Assembly (NCBI RefSeq): GCF_018771565.1
Contig: NZ_CP076326.1
Coordinates: 3,100,001 to 3,164,000 of the forward strand
Direction of reading: 5' to 3'
DNA: 64,000 nt
Origin: Thermoflexus hugenholtzii
GTDB lineage: Bacteria; Chloroflexota; Anaerolineae; Thermoflexales; Thermoflexaceae
Shown: one piece after another, positions 53,700 to 63,282 of the stretch
How the letters are laid out: the number at the start of each line of letters is the position of its first letter
How positions within the stretch are numbered: position 1 is the first letter of the stretch
Translations under genes and position numbers: made by a program
Notes under the pieces: model-generated
The model's database searches: none
The model's input: the letters and a program-made list of their open reading frames with translations, nothing else
Told to the model about the DNA's origin: nothing

Positions 53700-56579
53700 T
53701 CACTTCGCCGCAGCGCCCATCAACCAGTCCTTCAGCACCGAACCGATGTCGGACAGAGGACCTCGATGGAGGGTGCACGGGGGAAGGGCGGTCAGGAACC
53801 AGGCTCCATACGTGCGGGTCAGCACCCGCCGATCCAGGATCACCACCACCCCCCGGTCGGAACGGCGGCGGATCAGGCGCCCGAAGCCCTGGCGGAACCG
53901 CAGCACCGCCTCCGGCACCGCGTAATCCAGGAACGGATCGCGGTAGCGGGCGCTCCGGGCGGCGAAGATCGGCTCGTCGGGAACCTCGAAGGGCAGCTTG
54001 GCGATGATCAGACATGAGAGGGCTTCCCCGGGGATATCCACCCCCTCCCACAGGCTGCGGGTCCCCAGCAGCACCGCCCGCTCCGCCGAACGGAAGCGTT
54101 CCACCAGCTGGCGCCGGGAGCTTCCGTCCCCCTGCTCGTAGACGGAGATGCCGAGCCGGGCGAGGGGATCGGCGAGGGCCCGGGCGGCCCGCCGCAGGGG
54201 CGCGTAAGCCGTGAAGAGCACCATGGTGCGTCCGCCGATGGCCCGGGCCGCCTCCAGCACCGCCTGCTCCACCGCCCGCTGGTAGCCTGCCTGCCCCGGC
54301 TCCGGGATGTCCGTCACCAGATACACCAGGGCGTTCCGCCGGTAATCAAAGGGGGAATCCAGGGCCAGCTCCTCCATCTCCCAGGCCCCCAACCGCTCTT
54401 TCAGAAACGCAAAGGAAGGAGCCTGGCGTTCCCGATCCACCGTCTGCAGGGTGGCCGAGGTCATGATCACGCAGCGCCGGGACCCCAGCAGGTGCCGCCG
54501 CACCAGCGGGCCCACTTCCAGGGGGGCCGCGTGCAGACGGACATGAGGCCAGCTCCCCTCTTCCCCATGGCCTTCCAGCCAGTAAACGGTGTCCGGGGAG
54601 GGATTGCGGATGGCCGCCTCCAGGACCTGACGGGCCCTTTCGAAGTCATGGCTTAAAACCTGGGCCAGGCCCAGCGGCTCCTCCACCTCGGCGAAGCCGT
54701 GCTCCAGCAGCTCCGTCAGCGCCGTGCGGATGGCGGCCAGCGTCTCCTGGACGGTCCGCCACCGGGCTGAGAGCAGATCCCATGCCTGCTCCACCGCAGC
54801 CCAGGCCGGGCGCTGGCGCTCGGCCCCCTGGAGGAGGACCTTGCGGGCGTGTTCCCCCCGCCCCGGCGCAGCGGCCTCCAGGAAGGCAACGAGGGCGTCC
54901 ATCAGGACGTCCACGCCGGTGCGGGCAGCCTCTACGGCCTCGCTCAACCGGCGCGTCAGGCCGGTCAGGGGGCCGCGGAGGGCAGGGGGCAGGCCCCGGC
55001 TCAAGGTGGTCAGCGCGCCGGCCAGCCCCCCGGTCCGGTGATCCCGAGCCCCGCCGGCTTCCTGGAGCAGACGCAGCAGCCCGAAGCGATCGATCTCCAC
55101 CGTAAGCTGCCGGGTGGCCGCTTCCTCCAGGTGGTGGGCCTCATCGATGATCAGGTGGCGGTGCTCCGGGAGCACCATGTTCTGGGTCGTCACATCGGCG
55201 AAGAGGAGGGCATGGTTGACGATGATCAGGTGGGCGGCCTCGGCGGCCTTGCGGGCGCGGTGGAGGAAGCAGCCTCCCTCGCCCCAGGCGGCGCAGACCT
55301 CGGCCGTGCAGGCCTCGTTGTCGGCGGAGAGACGGGCCCACAGTGCGCGCTCCGCGGGTGTGGGCAGATACAGCTCGTCCCCATCGCCGGTGCGGGTGGT
55401 GGGCAGCCACACCAGGATCTTGACCAGCATGCGCAGCTCGTCGATGCTGGAGGGCCCGGCGTGCCGCAGCTGCATCAGCCGCGCCGGGCAGAGATAATGG
55501 GCCCGCCCCTTGAGGAGCGCCACCCGCAGGGCCGATCCATCCGCCATCCCGGACTCCGAGATCAGGCGCTGGAGGACGGGGATGTCCTTCTGAAGCAGTT
55601 GCTCCTGGAGGGGGATCGTGTAAGTGGAGATCACCACTCGCTCGCCGTTGTGCAGGGCCCAGACGGCGGCGGGGATCAGATAGGCCAGGCTCTTGCCCAC
55701 CCCGGTCCCCGCCTCGATCATCCGGTGGGTTCCCTCATTGAAGGAGGCGGCCACGGCCCGGAGCATCTCGACCTGCTGGGGACGGTGTTCATAGTCCGGG
55801 AAGATACGGGAGAGGGCGCCTCCCGGCTCCAGCAGCCGGGCCAACGCCTCCTCATCCAGCGGCTGAGGCTCGCGGCGGGGGCGGAGGGGGCGGGCCCGCA
55901 CGGGGGGCGGGGCCAGATAGGCCTCGGCGGTGGCCCGGCCCTTCGCCCGCAGCTGGGCCCCGATGCTCTGGTCCGCGAACCGGCCCCGCTGCACGGCCCG
56001 CAGGGCTTCCTCGAAGAAGCGGCGCGGGGGCCATGGGAAGCGGGCCGCGTGCCGGACGATCTCCTCCAGGATGGGCTCGGGGAGCTGGCAAGCCCGCTCG
56101 AACAACGCCTGGAACAGCCGGTGGGTCAGCCGGGCGTCCTCCAGGGCCCGGTGCACCACCTCCACCGGGATCCCCAGGTCGCGGGCCAGGGTGGAGAGGC
56201 TGTGGCCACCGGCGTAAGGGACCAGGATGGCCGCCAGCTCATAGGTGTCCAGGGCTTCGTTCTCCCGGAAGAGACCGTAGCGGCGCAGAAAGGCCAGGTC
56301 CTGATCGATGGAATGCCCCACCAGGACGGCGTCCCCCACCAGCGCCCGGAGGCGAGGGAGCAGGGCCCGCAACGGCGGCGCCTGCTCGGCCTCCTCCGGA
56401 CGGATGCCGGTGAGCTCCACAACGGCGGGCGGGATGGGGCGCTCAGGGCGGACCAGCGTTCCCCATTCGTCCAGGACCGTCTCCCCCCGGAACTTCACCA
56501 CGCCGATCTCGATGATGGCGTCGGTCTCCGGATCCAGGCCGGTGGTTTCCAGATCGAGGGCCACGAAAACGGAGCGCAT
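53700..56579 (-). CDS. dinG: DinG-family helicase with N-terminal 3'-5' exonuclease domain
   Basis: The 959-residue protein joins a DnaQ-like exonuclease (residues about 1-170: FVALDLETTGLDPETDAIIEIG, GHSIDQDLAFL, HRALEDARLT with the DEDDh acids) to an XPD/DinG-type superfamily 2 helicase. The helicase part has Walker A EAGTGVGKSLAYL, the DEAH box in IDEAHHLEEAA, an Fe-S cluster signature of four cysteines (YLCPAR, then CTAEVCAAWGEGGC), and the C-terminal motifs TRSLWEGVDIPGEAL and QGFGRLIRRRSD. It should unwind damaged or structured DNA. The exonuclease fusion is typical of Gram-positive-like DinG. It is on the minus strand between rpoC and the transporter. Confidence 0.93.
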   Translation of the reverse strand: MRSVFVALDLETTGLDPETDAIIEIGVVKFRGETVLDEWGTLVRPERPIPPAVVELTGIRPEEAEQAPPLRALLPRLRALVGDAVLVGHSIDQDLAFLRRYGLFRENEALDTYELAAILVPYAGGHSLSTLARDLGIPVEVVHRALEDARLTHRLFQALFERACQLPEPILEEIVRHAARFPWPPRRFFEEALRAVQRGRFADQSIGAQLRAKGRATAEAYLAPPPVRARPLRPRREPQPLDEEALARLLEPGGALSRIFPDYEHRPQQVEMLRAVAASFNEGTHRMIEAGTGVGKSLAYLIPAAVWALHNGERVVISTYTIPLQEQLLQKDIPVLQRLISESGMADGSALRVALLKGRAHYLCPARLMQLRHAGPSSIDELRMLVKILVWLPTTRTGDGDELYLPTPAERALWARLSADNEACTAEVCAAWGEGGCFLHRARKAAEAAHLIIVNHALLFADVTTQNMVLPEHRHLIIDEAHHLEEAATRQLTVEIDRFGLLRLLQEAGGARDHRTGGLAGALTTLSRGLPPALRGPLTGLTRRLSEAVEAARTGVDVLMDALVAFLEAAAPGRGEHARKVLLQGAERQRPAWAAVEQAWDLLSARWRTVQETLAAIRTALTELLEHGFAEVEEPLGLAQVLSHDFERARQVLEAAIRNPSPDTVYWLEGHGEEGSWPHVRLHAAPLEVGPLVRRHLLGSRRCVIMTSATLQTVDRERQAPSFAFLKERLGAWEMEELALDSPFDYRRNALVYLVTDIPEPGQAGYQRAVEQAVLEAARAIGGRTMVLFTAYAPLRRAARALADPLARLGISVYEQGDGSSRRQLVERFRSAERAVLLGTRSLWEGVDIPGEALSCLIIAKLPFEVPDEPIFAARSARYRDPFLDYAVPEAVLRFRQGFGRLIRRRSDRGVVVILDRRVLTRTYGAWFLTALPPCTLHRGPLSDIGSVLKDWLMGAAAK

Positions 56580-56636
56580 CCCTGTCGGCCTCTCGCAGAA
56601 TGCATGACGCAGGGATCATCCCCTCCGGCGGAACAA

Positions 56637-56670
56637 CACGGGGGGCAGGCCGGAACGCCTGCCCCCCGTG
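56637..56670 (-). terminator. Terminator downstream of rpoC
   Basis: A 14-bp perfect stem (CACGGGGGGCAGGC with its complement) closes a 6-base loop 20 bases after the rpoC stop. On the minus strand TTGTT follows, so termination is plausible though the T-run is short. Confidence 0.75.
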
Positions 56671-56689
56671 GTATGGATTTCCACGCTCA

Positions 56690-59600
56690 TCACAGGTCGA
56701 TGGCGGTGGTGACCGCCTCGGCCAGGGTGGGGCCGGTGCCGCCGCGGGACATGTCCTCCATCCCGCGCTTCTCGGCGTAATACTTGAAGCCGGTCCCGGC
56801 GGGGATCAGGCGCCCGATGATCACATTCTCCTTCAGGCCGCGCAGCTCGTCGATCTTGCCCTCCAGGGCCGTCCCGGCCAGCACCCGGATGGTGTGCTGG
56901 AAGGAGGCCGCCGAGAGGAAGGAGTCCGTGGCCAGGGCGGCCTTGGTGATGCCCAGCAGGACCTGACGGGCGGTGGCCGGGCGCTTGCCCTCCGCGACCA
57001 GGCGCGCGTTGATGTCCTGGAGGATCAGGCGGTCCACCAGGTCGCCGGGCAGGAAGTCCGTGTCGCCCGGGTTGATGATCTGGACCTTGCTCAGCATCTT
57101 GCGGATGATGATCTCGAAGTGTTTGTCGTTGATGTTCACGCCCTGGGAGCGGTAGACCTTCTGGATCTCGCTGAGCAGGTAGAGCTGCACGGCCTCCCGC
57201 CCGAGCAGGTTGAGGATGCGATGCGGATTCTTGGGCCCCTCGGTGAGGGCGTCGCCGGCCTTCACCTTCTGGCCCTCCTCCACCAGGAGGCGCGCCGTGG
57301 CCGGCACATCGTATTCCCGTTCCTCCCGGACCTCATAGACCACCTTGAGGGGCTCGCCCTTCCGGTAGACCACCCGGCCGCCGTGCTGGGCGACGATCTG
57401 CTGGTCGCCCCGGCTGGCCAGCACCTGGCCCTCGCTGATGGTCTGGCCATCCTCCACCTTGATGGACCAGTTGCCGGGGATCTCGTAGACGTCCTCGCGG
57501 AGCTCGCTCTTCACCAGGCGGATCCGCCGCAGCCCCTCCTCGGTGCGGTAGATATGGACCACGCCGTCGATGTCGGCCATCAGGCCCTCGCCCTTGGGGT
57601 GCTTGCGGGCCTCGAACAGCTCCTCGACCCGCGGCAGGCCCTGGGTGATGTCGGCCACGCCGGCCACGCCGCCGGTGTGGAAGGTCCGCAGGGTGAGCTG
57701 CGTCCCCGGCTCGCCGATGGACTGGGCGGCGATGATCCCCACGGCGGTGCCCACCTCCACCAACCGGCCCGTGCCCAGGTCGCGCCCGTAGCAGAGGGCG
57801 CAGATCCCGTAGCGGAGCTGGCAGGTCATCGGCGAGCGGACGTAGACCTCCTGCACCCCCGCCTTCTCGATGCGCTCGGAGAGCACCTCGTCGAGGAGGG
57901 TGCCGGTGTCGGCGATGAGGGCTCCGGTCTTCGGATCAAAGACGGGGGCGGCCAGGACGCGGCCGAAGATCCGCTCCTTGAGGGTCTGCCCGCCTACGTC
58001 GTCGCTCGCCCGGATCCAGATGCCGGCGCGGGTGCCGCAGTCGTAGGCGTTGACGATGACGTCCTGGGCCACATCCACCAGGCGCCGGGTGAGGTAGCCC
58101 GCGTCGGCCGTGCGCAGGGCGGTGTCCGCCAGGCCCTTGCGGGCGCCGTGGGTGGAGATGAAATACTCGATGGTGGTGAGGCCCTCGCGGAAGTTCGAAC
58201 GGATGGGCAGCTCGATGATCCGCCCCGCCGGGTCCGCCATCAGGCCGCGCATGCCGGCCAGCTGGGCGACCGGCTGGAAGCCACCCTTGGTGGCGCCGGA
58301 GACGGCCATGATGGTCACGTTGTTGTCCGGGCTCATGACCTGCTTGACGGCCTCGGCGATCTCATTGGTGGCCCGCTGCCAGAGGTCGACGACGCGGTTG
58401 TAGCGCTCCTCATCCGTGAGGAGGCCGCGCCGATACTGGCGCTCCACCTCGGCCACCAGGGCCTCGTAGCGGGCCAGCACCTCCCGCTTGGTGGGCGGGA
58501 TCTCCAGGTCGGCCACGGCGATGGTGACGCCCGAGCGGGTGGCATACTGGAAGCCGATGTCCTTCAGCCGATCCACCATCTCCACCGTGGCCTCCGGCCC
58601 CAGCCACTGGAAGCACTGGGCCACCAGATCCTTCAGCCGGCCCTTGTCCATCGTCTCGTTCACGAAGCGCAGCGCCTCGGGCAGGGCCAGGTTGAAGAGG
58701 ACCCGGCCGACGGTGGTCTCGATCAGCCGCGGGCGGGGCTGGCCATCCGGATAGCGCTGCCCGTTCTCGTCATACACCGTCCGGGTGTAGACCCGAATGG
58801 GGGTGTGCAGGGAGATCTTCCCCAGCTGGTAGACCAGCTCCACCTCCTCCAGGCTGGCGAAGACGCGGGTCGGGCCGGCGGCCCCGTTGGGCGGGCTCAT
58901 CGTCAGGTAGTAGCAACCCAGCACCATGTCCTTGGTGGGCCCGACCACCGGCTCACCGTTGGCCGGCAGCAGGAGGTTCTTGCTGGAGAGCATCAGGTTT
59001 CGGGCCTCCCAGACGGCCTTCTCGGAGAGGGGGACGTGGACGGCCATCTGGTCCCCATCGAAGTCGGCGTTGAAGGCGGCGCAGACCAGGGGGTGGATCT
59101 GGATGGCCTTGCCCTCCACCAGCACGGGCTCGAAGGCCTGGATGCCCAGGCGGTGGAGGGTAGGGGCGCGGTTGAGCAGCACGGGCCGCTCCTTGATGAC
59201 CTCCTCCAGCACCTCCCAGACCTCGGGCCGCTGGCGCTCGATCAGCCGCTTGGCCCCCTTGATGTTGGTGGCGTAGTTATACTGGATCAGCCGGGCGATG
59301 ACGAAGGGCTTATAGAGCTCAAGGGCCATGGTCTTGGGAAGGCCGCACTGGTGGAGCTTCAACTGCGGCCCCACCACGATCACCGAGCGCCCGGAGTAGT
59401 CCACCCGCTTGCCCAACAGGTTGCGGCGGAAGCGCCCCTTCTTCCCCCGCAGCATGTCGCTGAGGGACTTGAGCTCCCGGCGCCCGCGACGGGACATGGC
59501 CTTACCCCGCTGGGAGTTATCGATGAGGGCGTCCACGGCCTCCTGGAGCATGCGCTTCTCGTTGCGGATGATCACGTCCGGCGCCCCCAGCTCCAGCAGG

Positions 59601-60943
59601 CGCTTCAGCCGGTTGTTTCGATTGATCACCCGCCGGTAGAGATCGTTCAGGTCCGAGGTCGCGAAGCGCCCGCCGTCCAGCTGGACCATGGGCCGAAGGT
59701 CCGGCGGGAGCACCGGCAGGACCCGCAGGATCATCCATTCGGGTCGGTTGCCGCTGCGGAGGAAGGCGCGGACGATCTGGAGGCGCTTGATAGCCTTCTT
59801 GCGGCGCTGCTTGGACTTGGCCTGGCGGATCTCCTGCCACAGCTCCTTGGCCATCTGTTCGAGGTCCAGGCGCTGGAGGATCTCCAGGAAGGCCTCCGCC
59901 CCCATCTCCGCCTTGAAGACCTGACCCCATTTGCTCTTCAGCTCGCGATACTTGTTCTCGCCCAGGAACTGCAGGGGGGCCAGGCTCACCAGCTCGTCCC
60001 GGTCCGCCTGGATGCGCTGGCGCAGCGCCTCGATCTCCCGGGCGGCCTGATCCTTGAGGGCGGCGATCTTCTCCTCCGCCGCCTCCCGCAGCGCCTTCAG
60101 GGTTTCCTCCGTCCGGGCCAGGGCACGGGAGCGCTCCGCCGCTTCCCTCTCCTTGATCCGGTTCAGCTGTTCCTCCAGGATGCGCTTCAGGGCGGAGAGA
60201 TGCTCCCGGCCCACCGTCTCCCCGGCGTCGGCGATCACCTCGCCGGTGGGCTCGAAGACGATGGGGACGCGGATGGTCTTCCCCAGCCGCTCCTCCAGGC
60301 GGGCCTGGGTGCGCTGCGCCTCCCGCATCAACGCCTCAACCTCCGCGTCCCACTTCTCCTCGATGCGGGCCTCCCGGTCCGCCAGCTTCTGGCGCTCCTT
60401 CTCTTCCAGCTTCTGGACCTTGGCCAGAAGGGTCTCGATCTCCTTCTGGTATTTGGCCTCGATGGCGCGACGCTCCCGCTCGAACTCCTCTTCCAGCCGC
60501 TTGAGGGCGCGCTGCCGCGCTTCCTCATCCACCGAGGTGATCACATACTGGGCGAAGTAGAGAACCCGATCCAGGTTGCGGCGGGAGATATCCAGCAGCA
60601 ACCCCAGGTAGGAGGGAACTCGACGGGTATACCAGATATGGGCGACCGGGGCGGCCAGGGTGATATGGCCCATGCGCTCCCGGCGCACGGAGGCGCGGGT
60701 GACTTCGACCCCGCACTTTTCACAGACGATGCCTTTGTAACGGGGGCCCTTGTATTTCCCGCAATAGCACTGATAATCCCGGGTCGGGCCGAAGATGACC
60801 TCGCAGAACAGCCCGTCTTTCTCGGGGCGCAGCCGGCGGTAGTTGATGGTCTCCGGCTTGGTCACCTCGCCGTAAGACCACGACAGGATCTGTTCCGGCG
60901 AGGCCAGCGAGATCCGTAGCGCACGAAACTCCTTGGCCTCCAC
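56690..60943 (-). CDS. rpoC: DNA-directed RNA polymerase subunit beta'
   Basis: The protein of about 1417 residues holds the active site. The N-terminal zinc site is [19 protein letters not shown]; the catalytic Mg motif [16 protein letters not shown] is near residue 620; the second zinc site ends [12 protein letters not shown] charged coiled-coil insert (rich in [17 protein letters not shown]-like helices) fills about residues 145-340. The start is set at the GTG at 60943 because AAGGAGG lies exactly five bases before it; an in-frame GTG/ATG six codons earlier would place this site inside the gene. No rpoB lies upstream: instead there is a 400-base leader with its own promoter and a divergent gene. 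Confidence 0.96.
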   Translation of the reverse strand: MEAKEFRALRISLASPEQILSWSYGEVTKPETINYRRLRPEKDGLFCEVIFGPTRDYQCYCGKYKGPRYKGIVCEKCGVEVTRASVRRERMGHITLAAPVAHIWYTRRVPSYLGLLLDISRRNLDRVLYFAQYVITSVDEEARQRALKRLEEEFERERRAIEAKYQKEIETLLAKVQKLEEKERQKLADREARIEEKWDAEVEALMREAQRTQARLEERLGKTIRVPIVFEPTGEVIADAGETVGREHLSALKRILEEQLNRIKEREAAERSRALARTEETLKALREAAEEKIAALKDQAAREIEALRQRIQADRDELVSLAPLQFLGENKYRELKSKWGQVFKAEMGAEAFLEILQRLDLEQMAKELWQEIRQAKSKQRRKKAIKRLQIVRAFLRSGNRPEWMILRVLPVLPPDLRPMVQLDGGRFATSDLNDLYRRVINRNNRLKRLLELGAPDVIIRNEKRMLQEAVDALIDNSQRGKAMSRRGRRELKSLSDMLRGKKGRFRRNLLGKRVDYSGRSVIVVGPQLKLHQCGLPKTMALELYKPFVIARLIQYNYATNIKGAKRLIERQRPEVWEVLEEVIKERPVLLNRAPTLHRLGIQAFEPVLVEGKAIQIHPLVCAAFNADFDGDQMAVHVPLSEKAVWEARNLMLSSKNLLLPANGEPVVGPTKDMVLGCYYLTMSPPNGAAGPTRVFASLEEVELVYQLGKISLHTPIRVYTRTVYDENGQRYPDGQPRPRLIETTVGRVLFNLALPEALRFVNETMDKGRLKDLVAQCFQWLGPEATVEMVDRLKDIGFQYATRSGVTIAVADLEIPPTKREVLARYEALVAEVERQYRRGLLTDEERYNRVVDLWQRATNEIAEAVKQVMSPDNNVTIMAVSGATKGGFQPVAQLAGMRGLMADPAGRIIELPIRSNFREGLTTIEYFISTHGARKGLADTALRTADAGYLTRRLVDVAQDVIVNAYDCGTRAGIWIRASDDVGGQTLKERIFGRVLAAPVFDPKTGALIADTGTLLDEVLSERIEKAGVQEVYVRSPMTCQLRYGICALCYGRDLGTGRLVEVGTAVGIIAAQSIGEPGTQLTLRTFHTGGVAGVADITQGLPRVEELFEARKHPKGEGLMADIDGVVHIYRTEEGLRRIRLVKSELREDVYEIPGNWSIKVEDGQTISEGQVLASRGDQQIVAQHGGRVVYRKGEPLKVVYEVREEREYDVPATARLLVEEGQKVKAGDALTEGPKNPHRILNLLGREAVQLYLLSEIQKVYRSQGVNINDKHFEIIIRKMLSKVQIINPGDTDFLPGDLVDRLILQDINARLVAEGKRPATARQVLLGITKAALATDSFLSAASFQHTIRVLAGTALEGKIDELRGLKENVIIGRLIPAGTGFKYYAEKRGMEDMSRGGTGPTLAEAVTTAIDL

Positions 60944-61240
60944 AGGTGCCTCCTTCATCACGGCATCACGGACGATTCCGATCGATCAGGGATCCCCAGG
61001 AAGCTTTCTGCCTCTGGAGCCACCCGAGCAGCCCGGACCATCCAGCCCTTGCCCGGGCGCAGGCAAAAGCACCCCGTCGTTGGCGCGCTCCGCAAGCGAA
61101 GATCGACTCGAATGGGGATGGTCCGCTCTGGACCCCGGCGTCTGCTCCCGTGGACGGGAAGTCCGGATTCATGTCGGGCAGGATTCGGGAAAGAGGCGCA
61201 CCGCGCTCACCTTCTCCCGCCGTCCGCTTCCGCCCATGTT

Positions 61241-61298
61241 CTGTAAAAGACAACAAGAGAACCCACCCTGACCTTCCGGGGCCAGGGCCGCGGTTCTC
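61241..61298 (-). terminator. Terminator-like hairpin inside the rpoC leader
   Basis: The transcript can pair GAGAACC (61298-61292) with GGUUCUC (61263-61257) and, inside, CCCUGGCC (61287-61280) with GGUCAGGG (61273-61266), closing CCGGAA. UUGUUGUCUUUU follows. It lies about 45 bases downstream of the predicted rpoC start of transcription, so it could attenuate rpoC or end a separate short RNA of about 100 bases. Confidence 0.65.
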
Positions 61299-61345
61299 GT
61301 GAACGGTTGGGATGGAGAGATCGGGTCTTCATGAGGCTAAACCTA

Positions 61346-61374
61346 ACTATACGCAGGGGCCCGCATTTTGTCAA
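61346..61374 (-). promoter_or_regulatory. Consensus promoter in front of rpoC
   Basis: On the minus strand TTGACA (61374-61369) and TATAGT (61351-61346) are separated by 17 bases. Transcription would begin near 61339, about 400 bases before the rpoC start codon, and shortly upstream of a terminator-like hairpin. Confidence 0.85.
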
Positions 61375-61486
61375 ATCCGGCGCCCCCGCTGCATGCCCGA
61401 TGGAGCCGGGGGCCTCCCCACCGACCTTGCCGGGTTCGGGTGGGTCGGAGGCCTGTTCATTCAAGCGGATTCCTGCGTGGATCAGG

Positions 61487-61492
61487 TATAAT
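61487..61492 (+). promoter_or_regulatory. -10 box upstream of the small membrane protein gene
   Basis: A perfect TATAAT lies 73 bases upstream of the ATG at 61565. No matching -35 was found at 16-18 bases, so the promoter is only partly supported. Confidence 0.4.
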
Positions 61493-61564
61493 GAAGCCGG
61501 GTGGGAGTCCGGGTGGAGGGGCGGCAGGCTCCTTCCCGAGATCATCCTGGGGCGTGGGGAACCC

Positions 61565-61954
61565 ATGCGTGTGATGCCCCGCTGGTTCTGGATCCTGATC
61601 GGCCTGGCGGTCGCCAGCGCGATGGGAGCCGTTCTCGTTTTCCTTTACACCCATCCGGCGGCCGCCGCCGTCCTCCGGGACATCTTGATCATCGCCTTGG
61701 CGATGCAATTGACGTTGCTCGCTGCGGTGACGACGTTCCTGATCTACCGCCTGATCCGTCTGGTCGACTGGCTGCAGGAGGAGGTCCGGCCGATCCTGGG
61801 CCGCGCACAGGAGACTGTGAACACGGTGCACGGCACCAGCGCCTTCCTGAGCCGGCGTCTGGCCCGGCCGGCCATCGAGGCCGCCAGCATGGCGGCCGGG
61901 GTTGCCTATGCGCTGAGGACCTTCGTCCGTCTGTTGCGAGGCCGGGCCTCCTGA
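61565..61954 (+). CDS. Small bitopic membrane protein (DUF948-like)
   Basis: The 129-residue protein has two hydrophobic helices (about residues 7-27 and 38-64), then a helix that could be amphipathic (LVDWLQEEVRPILGRAQETV) and a basic C-terminus (LRTFVRLLRGRAS). The helix-QExVxPIL pattern resembles DUF948-type proteins that accompany YtxH proteins in Gram-positive bacteria. The next gene is indeed a YtxH-like gene, 38 bases later. The upstream in-frame extension (to 61307) is not protein-like. It may have a general envelope or stress role; the family is uncharacterised in detail. Confidence 0.7.
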   Translation: MRVMPRWFWILIGLAVASAMGAVLVFLYTHPAAAAVLRDILIIALAMQLTLLAAVTTFLIYRLIRLVDWLQEEVRPILGRAQETVNTVHGTSAFLSRRLARPAIEAASMAAGVAYALRTFVRLLRGRAS

Positions 61955-61992
61955 CGCAGGGGTGCCCATCCTGATGAACGAGGAGGTCTATC

Positions 61993-62373
61993 ATGGCAGC
62001 GCGGGAGAGCGGTGGGGAGTTCGGCGCGTTCCTTGCTGGATTTCTGACGGGGGCCCTGGTCGGAGCGGTGGTGGCCTTGCTGTTCGCCCCCCGCTCGGGT
62101 GAGGAGACCCGGCGGCTGCTGCAGGAGCGGGGGATCGAGCTGAAGAGCCAGGCGGAGGAGATGGCGAGCCAGACCCGCTCCCAGATTGAAGCGGCCCTCC
62201 TGGAGGCCCGGCGCCGGGCTGAGGAGGCCGCTGCGGAGGCCCGCCGGCGAGCGGAGGAGATGCGGAAGTGGCTGGAGGAGAGCCGGGCGCAGATGGAGCA
62301 GATGCTCGCCCAGGCCCGGGGCGCCCCTTCCGCCCCCGCCGGGGGATCCCCCACGGAAGGCCCTTCGGCCTGA
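61993..62373 (+). CDS. YtxH-domain protein
   Basis: The 126-residue protein has a glycine-rich membrane helix near the N-terminus (FLAGFLTGALVGAVVALLFAP) followed immediately by RSGEETRRLLQERG, the YtxH hallmark (FAPxSGxETR). A long alanine- and arginine-rich coiled coil of about 60 residues and a short Pro/Ser-rich tail follow. Such proteins are linked to general stress in Bacillus but have no known activity. The ribosome site GAGGAGGTCTATC is strong. It follows the DUF948-like gene and precedes the DUF2007-like gene with an 10-base gap, so the three form a small operon. Confidence 0.85.
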   Translation: MAARESGGEFGAFLAGFLTGALVGAVVALLFAPRSGEETRRLLQERGIELKSQAEEMASQTRSQIEAALLEARRRAEEAAAEARRRAEEMRKWLEESRAQMEQMLAQARGAPSAPAGGSPTEGPSA

Positions 62374-62383
62374 GGAGGGCCGG

Positions 62384-62608
62384 TTGACGGAGGCCGAGTG
62401 GGTCGTCGTCTATGAGGCCGGGAGCCTGATCGAAGCCCAAATGATCCAGACCCGGCTTCAGGGAGAAGGGATCCCGGCGCGGCTGCGGTATGAAGCCCTC
62501 CACGCGGTGATCGCTCCCGTCCTCAGCCCGGTGGAGGTGCAGGTGCCGCCGGCGTGGGCGGAGGCGGCCCGTCGGGTGCTGTCGGAACCGGAAGGCTTCG
62601 AAGGATGA
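62384..62608 (+). CDS. DUF2007-like small protein with TTG start
   Basis: The 74-residue protein reads VVVYEAGSLIEAQMIQTRLQ, GIPARLRYEA and VEVQVPPAWAEAARRVL, matching the DUF2007 (putative signal-transducing) pattern in which a ferredoxin-like fold of about 70 residues is expected. There is no ATG in a sensible place. The TTG at 62384 stands six bases after GAGGAGGG, and the protein then has the family's normal length. The larger open frame upstream overlaps the YtxH gene and is a shadow. Biochemical role is unknown; it is cotranscribed with the envelope proteins ahead of infC. Confidence 0.75.
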   Translation: MTEAEWVVVYEAGSLIEAQMIQTRLQGEGIPARLRYEALHAVIAPVLSPVEVQVPPAWAEAARRVLSEPEGFEG

Positions 62609-62627
62609 GGCCCGGGTTCGGCCCCGG

Positions 62628-62656
62628 TTGACGTCCGGGCGGCCCCATGTTATCAT
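62628..62656 (+). promoter_or_regulatory. Promoter of infC-rpmI-rplT
   Basis: TTGACG (62628-62633) and TATCAT (62651-62656) are 17 bases apart. Transcription should start near 62663, leaving a leader of about 30 bases before the infC AUU codon. The leader can form TTCCCGG/CCGGGGAA, which reaches the ribosome site. Confidence 0.75.
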
Positions 62657-62691
62657 CTTCCCGGCATCCTGTTCCGGGGAAGGAGGCGCAT

Positions 62692-63282
62692 ATTTCCGCC
62701 CGAAAGTATCGCGTGAATGAGGCCATCCGGGCCCGTCAGGTCCGGTTGATCGGCCCGGATGGAAAGCAGATCGGCGTGGTTCCCCTGGTGGAGGCCCTGG
62801 CCCTGGCCCGCCAGCACGGCCTGGACCTGGTGGAGGTGGCCCCCCAGGCGGATCCCCCGGTCTGCCGGATCATGGACTACGGCAAGTTCATGTATGAGCA
62901 GGCCAAGAAGGAACGGGAGGCGCGCAAGGCCCTCAAGCAGATTGTGGTCAAGGAGATCCGCCTGCGGCCGACCACCGATCCCCATCACGTGGGGTTCAAG
63001 GTGCGGGACGCCCGTCGCTTCCTCACCGACGGCAACAAGGTGAAGGTCCAGGTTCGGATGCGCGGGCGGGAGATGACGCACCTGCAGTTGGCCACGGATA
63101 TGTTGCAGCGTTTCGCCGAGCAGGTGGCCGACGTGGGGGTGGTGGAGATCCCCCCGAACATGGAGGGCCAGAGCATGGTGATGGTGCTGGCCCCCCTGCG
63201 TCGGAAGGGGAGCCAGCCGGCGGAGCGGAAGACCGAATCCAGCCCGGAGGTGATGGAAGGTGCCCAAGATTCGAACCCATAA
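62692..63282 (+). CDS. infC: Translation initiation factor IF-3 (AUU start codon)
   Basis: The 196-residue factor prevents premature subunit joining and proofreads the start codon. Motifs are KYRVNEAIRARQVRLIG, DLVEVAPQADPPVCRIMDYGKF (named) and KVQVRMRGREMTH. The start is assigned to the non-standard ATT at 62692: AAGGAGG lies exactly five bases before it and the encoded protein then begins at the family's normal position (SARKYRVNE). The in-frame ATG at 62647 has no ribosome site and lies in the promoter. Rare AUU initiation is known for infC in other bacteria and allows IF-3 to limit its own synthesis. A C-terminal charged tail overlaps rpmI by 23 bases. Confidence 0.93.
   Translation: MSARKYRVNEAIRARQVRLIGPDGKQIGVVPLVEALALARQHGLDLVEVAPQADPPVCRIMDYGKFMYEQAKKEREARKALKQIVVKEIRLRPTTDPHHVGFKVRDARRFLTDGNKVKVQVRMRGREMTHLQLATDMLQRFAEQVADVGVVEIPPNMEGQSMVMVLAPLRRKGSQPAERKTESSPEVMEGAQDSNP

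Larger units (their letters stand above)
60962..61564. other. Divergent intergenic region: rpoC leader and upstream elements
   Basis: No protein gene is supported in these 603 bases. On the minus strand lie a consensus promoter (61346-61374), a hairpin with T-rich tail (61241-61298) and about 300 further leader bases before rpoC. Within the leader an Arg-rich ORF (starting MKTRSLHPNRSRE) could be translated, but this is weak. On the plus strand TATAAT at 61487-61492 probably serves the small membrane protein at 61565. No riboswitch or ribosomal-protein leader fold was recognised. Confidence 0.6.

Noticed and set aside
56600-60919. A 1439-codon open frame on the plus strand opposite rpoC, and a 1397-codon frame at 49814-54007 opposite the transporter genes
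   Set aside because: Both are antisense to well-recognised genes, rich in Gly/Pro/His/Gln with no motif, and reflect the rarity of stop codons in very GC-rich DNA.
61241-61339. The short transcript upstream of rpoC as a signal-recognition-particle RNA, because of a CCGGAAGG stretch
   Set aside because: The asymmetric internal loops that define the SRP RNA tip are missing; the stretch is simply the loop of a symmetric hairpin.
61207-61566. Arg-rich minus-strand ORF in the rpoC leader as a possible leader peptide
   Set aside because: Arginine codons are expected by chance in GC-rich DNA, and no pairing arrangement like that of the ilv leader was found around it.
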